17,752 bases of DNA from assembly GCF_036387535.1 (NCBI RefSeq), contig NZ_DASVTO010000040.1, forward strand, positions 1 to 17,752. Reading direction: 5' to 3'. Below are positions 16,246 to 17,752 of the stretch, one piece after another. The notes under the pieces were generated by a model. It was given only the letters and a program-made list of their open reading frames with translations, made no database searches and was not told the DNA's origin. A program made the position numbers and the translations under genes. Each line of letters opens with the position of its first letter. Within the stretch, counting starts at the first letter, position 1. This DNA comes from Sphingomonas_R sp036387535. GTDB taxonomy: Bacteria > Pseudomonadota > Alphaproteobacteria > Sphingomonadales > Sphingomonadaceae.

Positions 16246-16853
16246 TGGACCTGCCGACGATGATCTCGTTTCGCCACGCCGCGCTTGCCGTCGCATTGCT
16301 GTCGGTCGCCCCTGCCCTCGCCGGCAACACGCTGGTGCCCGCCGGCGCACCGGTGGCTGTGGCCAAATCCGGGTTGACCGTGACGCCGGCCGGTGAATGG
16401 AACCGGCTTGGCGCCCGGCCCGGTCGCAATGCCGAAACCTGGACGCGCGACGGCGATCCGCTCAACGATCTGACTTTCTATGGCGGGATCGTCGATGGTC
16501 AGCCGATCATCCGCGAAGTCTCCAGGCGCAGCAAGCCGCTTCCGCGATTCGCCGGGACCATGTTGCTCAGCGACGTCCCCGCCCTGTTCGAACAAAGCTA
16601 CCGGATCGGCTTCGACACGCCGCTGATGGAAATTCAGAAAGTGGAACCGGTTGCCTTTGCCGGTCACAAGGGCGTGCGCTTCACCTATCAGTTCACGCGC
16701 CCCGAAGAGGATGTCCGCCGGCTGGGCGAAGGCCATGCTACGATCGTCGCCGGCCGGTTATATATGACGACCTTCGAAGCGCCGGCGATCTTCTATTTCG
16801 ATCGGGATATCGCGGCCGCACGCGCGATCGCCACCAGCGCAACTCTGCCCTGA
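16242..16853 (+). CDS. Exported hypothetical protein, third gene of M48 module
   Basis: The 203-residue protein starts at ATG 16242, overlapping the peptidase stop as ATGA. An in-frame ATG at 16260 (MISFRH) is an alternative. A signal peptide (HAALAVALLSVAPALA) is followed by a mature part rich in strands, including KSGLTVTPAGEWNRL, DLTFYGGIVDGQPI, FAGHKGVRFTYQFTR and GRLYMTTFEAPAIFYFDRD. The pattern of a surface-type beta-rich domain is consistent with a periplasmic or outer-membrane accessory protein. I do not recognise a family. Being coupled to the peptidase, it may be a partner or substrate, which is inference. Confidence 0.85.
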   Translation: MMDLPTMISFRHAALAVALLSVAPALAGNTLVPAGAPVAVAKSGLTVTPAGEWNRLGARPGRNAETWTRDGDPLNDLTFYGGIVDGQPIIREVSRRSKPLPRFAGTMLLSDVPALFEQSYRIGFDTPLMEIQKVEPVAFAGHKGVRFTYQFTRPEEDVRRLGEGHATIVAGRLYMTTFEAPAIFYFDRDIAAARAIATSATLP

Positions 16854-16860
16854 CCGGGGC

Positions 16861-16889
16861 TTGGCTTTCCAACAGCGATCGCCTATATC
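16861..16889 (+). promoter_or_regulatory. Sigma70-type promoter upstream of rpoB
   Basis: TTGGCT (16861-16866) and TATATC (16884-16889) are spaced by exactly 17 bases. The predicted start is near 16896, leaving about 263 bases of leader before rpoB. It lies 8 bases after the stop of the preceding gene. Confidence 0.5.
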
Positions 16890-17010
16890 GCTTTCAACAG
16901 CCGCTCCAGCTCTCGGGCCAGGCGCGGCGGTCCGGATTTCTCGGGACACGATCCGACTTTGCGCGACGGATCGCGACGCATTGGGAAACCCGGAACAGAG
17001 ACGACGCTGA

Positions 17011-17047
17011 AGCTGCGATATCCGAAAGCCCGGATATCGCGGCTTTT
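17011..17047 (+). terminator. Terminator-like hairpin in the rpoB leader
   Basis: AGCTGCGATATCCG (17011-17024) pairs with CGGATATCGCGGCT (17031-17044) in a 14-bp stem with one G-U wobble and the loop AAAGCC, followed by TTT and then CGTCGTTT. It may end the upstream M48 transcript, or act as an attenuator of rpoB. Its place downstream of a good promoter favours the second. Confidence 0.55.
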
Positions 17048-17158
17048 CGTCGTTTGGCGCATCTGCGGGCCGGCTTTTCGGAGCGGTGTCCCACGATGAA
17101 ACGGCTTCGGCCAGCGTTGCAAGGCGCGGCACCGGATTAAGAGCGCGAAGGATCATCC

Positions 17159-17752
17159 ATGGCGACCCAGGCAATTCCCCCCGCGGCACAGGGTGCGGCG
17201 AAGAAGCGCATCCGCAAGGTGTTCGGCAACATCCACGAAGTCGTGCAGATGCCGAACCTGATCGAGGTTCAGCGCGAAAGCTACGAGCATTTCCTGCGGT
17301 CGCGTCCGGAGGATAATTACGTCTCCGGTCTTGAGAAAACGTTACGCAGCGTCTTCCCGATCCGCGATTTCGCCGGCACCGCCGAGCTGGATTTCGTGAA
17401 TTACGAACTGGAAGAACCGAAGTTCGATACCGACGAGTGTCGCCAGCGCGGCATCACCTATGCCGCCCCGATGCGCGTCACGCTGCGCCTGATCGTGTTC
17501 GAAGTGGATCCGGATACGGAAACCCGCTCCGTGCTCGATATCAAGGAGCAGGACGTCTACATGGGCGACATGCCGCTGATGACGTCGAACGGCACGTTCA
17601 TCGTCAACGGCACCGAGCGCGTGATCGTCAGCCAGATGCACCGTTCGCCGGGCGTCCTGTTCGATCATGACCGCGGCAAGACGCACGCGTCGGGCAAATA
17701 TCTGTTCGCCGCGCGGGTCATCCCCTATCGCGGTTCGTGGCTCGATTTTGAA
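17159..17752 (+). CDS. rpoB: DNA-directed RNA polymerase subunit beta (partial, N-terminus)
   Basis: The first 198 codons of RpoB are present and the frame continues past the window end. The N-terminal run KKRIRKVFGNIHEVVQMPNL, then LIEVQRESYEHFL, SVFPIRDFAGTAELDFVNY, and the highly conserved GDMPLMTSNGTFIVNGTERV and VSQMHRSPGV identify it without doubt. GAAGGA lies 6 bases before the ATG. RpoB is usually downstream of rplJ-rplL in bacteria. Here the preceding genes are clpA and an exported M48 module, so rpoB must depend on its own promoter or on read-through from that module. Confidence 0.98.
   Translation, partial: MATQAIPPAAQGAAKKRIRKVFGNIHEVVQMPNLIEVQRESYEHFLRSRPEDNYVSGLEKTLRSVFPIRDFAGTAELDFVNYELEEPKFDTDECRQRGITYAAPMRVTLRLIVFEVDPDTETRSVLDIKEQDVYMGDMPLMTSNGTFIVNGTERVIVSQMHRSPGVLFDHDRGKTHASGKYLFAARVIPYRGSWLDFE

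Larger units (their letters stand above)
16854..17158 (+). other. 305-bp leader region upstream of rpoB
   Basis: No gene of normal size fits this gap. It holds a sigma70-like promoter at 16861-16889, a long hairpin followed by T residues at 17011-17047, a 14-codon open frame starting at ATG 17096, and the rpoB ribosome site GAAGGA at 17147-17152. The likely transcript leader is about 260 bases. Confidence 0.6.

Noticed and set aside
16992..17020. A second GGAAC as a possible EcfG promoter in the rpoB leader
   Set aside because: At 16-17 bases downstream there is no GTT-like -10; the sequence there is CTGC.
16397..17140. A 247-codon plus-strand frame over the third gene of the M48 module and the rpoB leader
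   Set aside because: It is out of frame with a signal-peptide-bearing gene coupled to the peptidase, and has no recognisable domain.

Overview
The window is dense, high-GC chromosomal DNA (65-70% GC in the lines I counted by hand). It reads as a sphingomonad-type alphaproteobacterium (Sphingomonas or a close relative). This rests on gene order (argS, SPOR protein, nagZ, scpA, scpB, tatA, tatB, tatC), a DUF1192 gene ahead of clpA, a small entericidin gene beside a HisKA_2/HWE-like kinase, and the look of the RpoB, ClpA and Asd proteins. It is mostly conserved core genome. I see no phage, IS element, CRISPR array, rRNA or tRNA.

Layout. (1) 1-564, plus strand: the 3' end of a probable sensor histidine kinase, then a 42-residue entericidin-like lipoprotein with a possible general-stress (EcfG) promoter, closed by a strong terminator. 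(2) 575-7076, minus strand: an eight-gene cluster read argS > SPOR protein > nagZ > scpA > scpB > tatA > tatB > tatC, with several overlapping stop/start junctions. It joins translation, cell-wall recycling and division, chromosome condensation and Tat export. A GC-rich hairpin lies between tatA and tatB. (3) 7077-7806: a lower-GC stretch (about 58% over 7141-7740) with one unrecognised 122-residue gene on the minus strand. (4) 7807-11290, minus strand: a PIG3-type quinone oxidoreductase, aspartate-semialdehyde dehydrogenase, a GFA-domain zinc protein and an alpha/beta hydrolase. The last three overlap, and a REP-like element lies between the oxidoreductase and asd.

(5) 11394-14174, plus strand, divergent from the oxidoreductase: DUF1192 protein, an overlapping 43-codon small ORF, and clpA, ending at a clear terminator. 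(6) 14309-16853, plus strand: a tightly coupled three-gene module of exported proteins (unknown, M48 metallopeptidase, unknown). (7) 16854-17752: a 305-bp leader with a sigma70-like promoter and a long terminator-like hairpin, then the first 198 codons of rpoB, which run off the end. The usual rplJ-rplL genes are not upstream of rpoB here.

The items most worth checking are the rpoB leader hairpin and the separation of rpoB from rplL, the unannotated small ORF between DUF1192 and clpA, the tatA/tatB intercistronic hairpin, the EcfG-like promoter of the entericidin gene, and the exported M48 module. I did not find a clearly new defence or mobile system.
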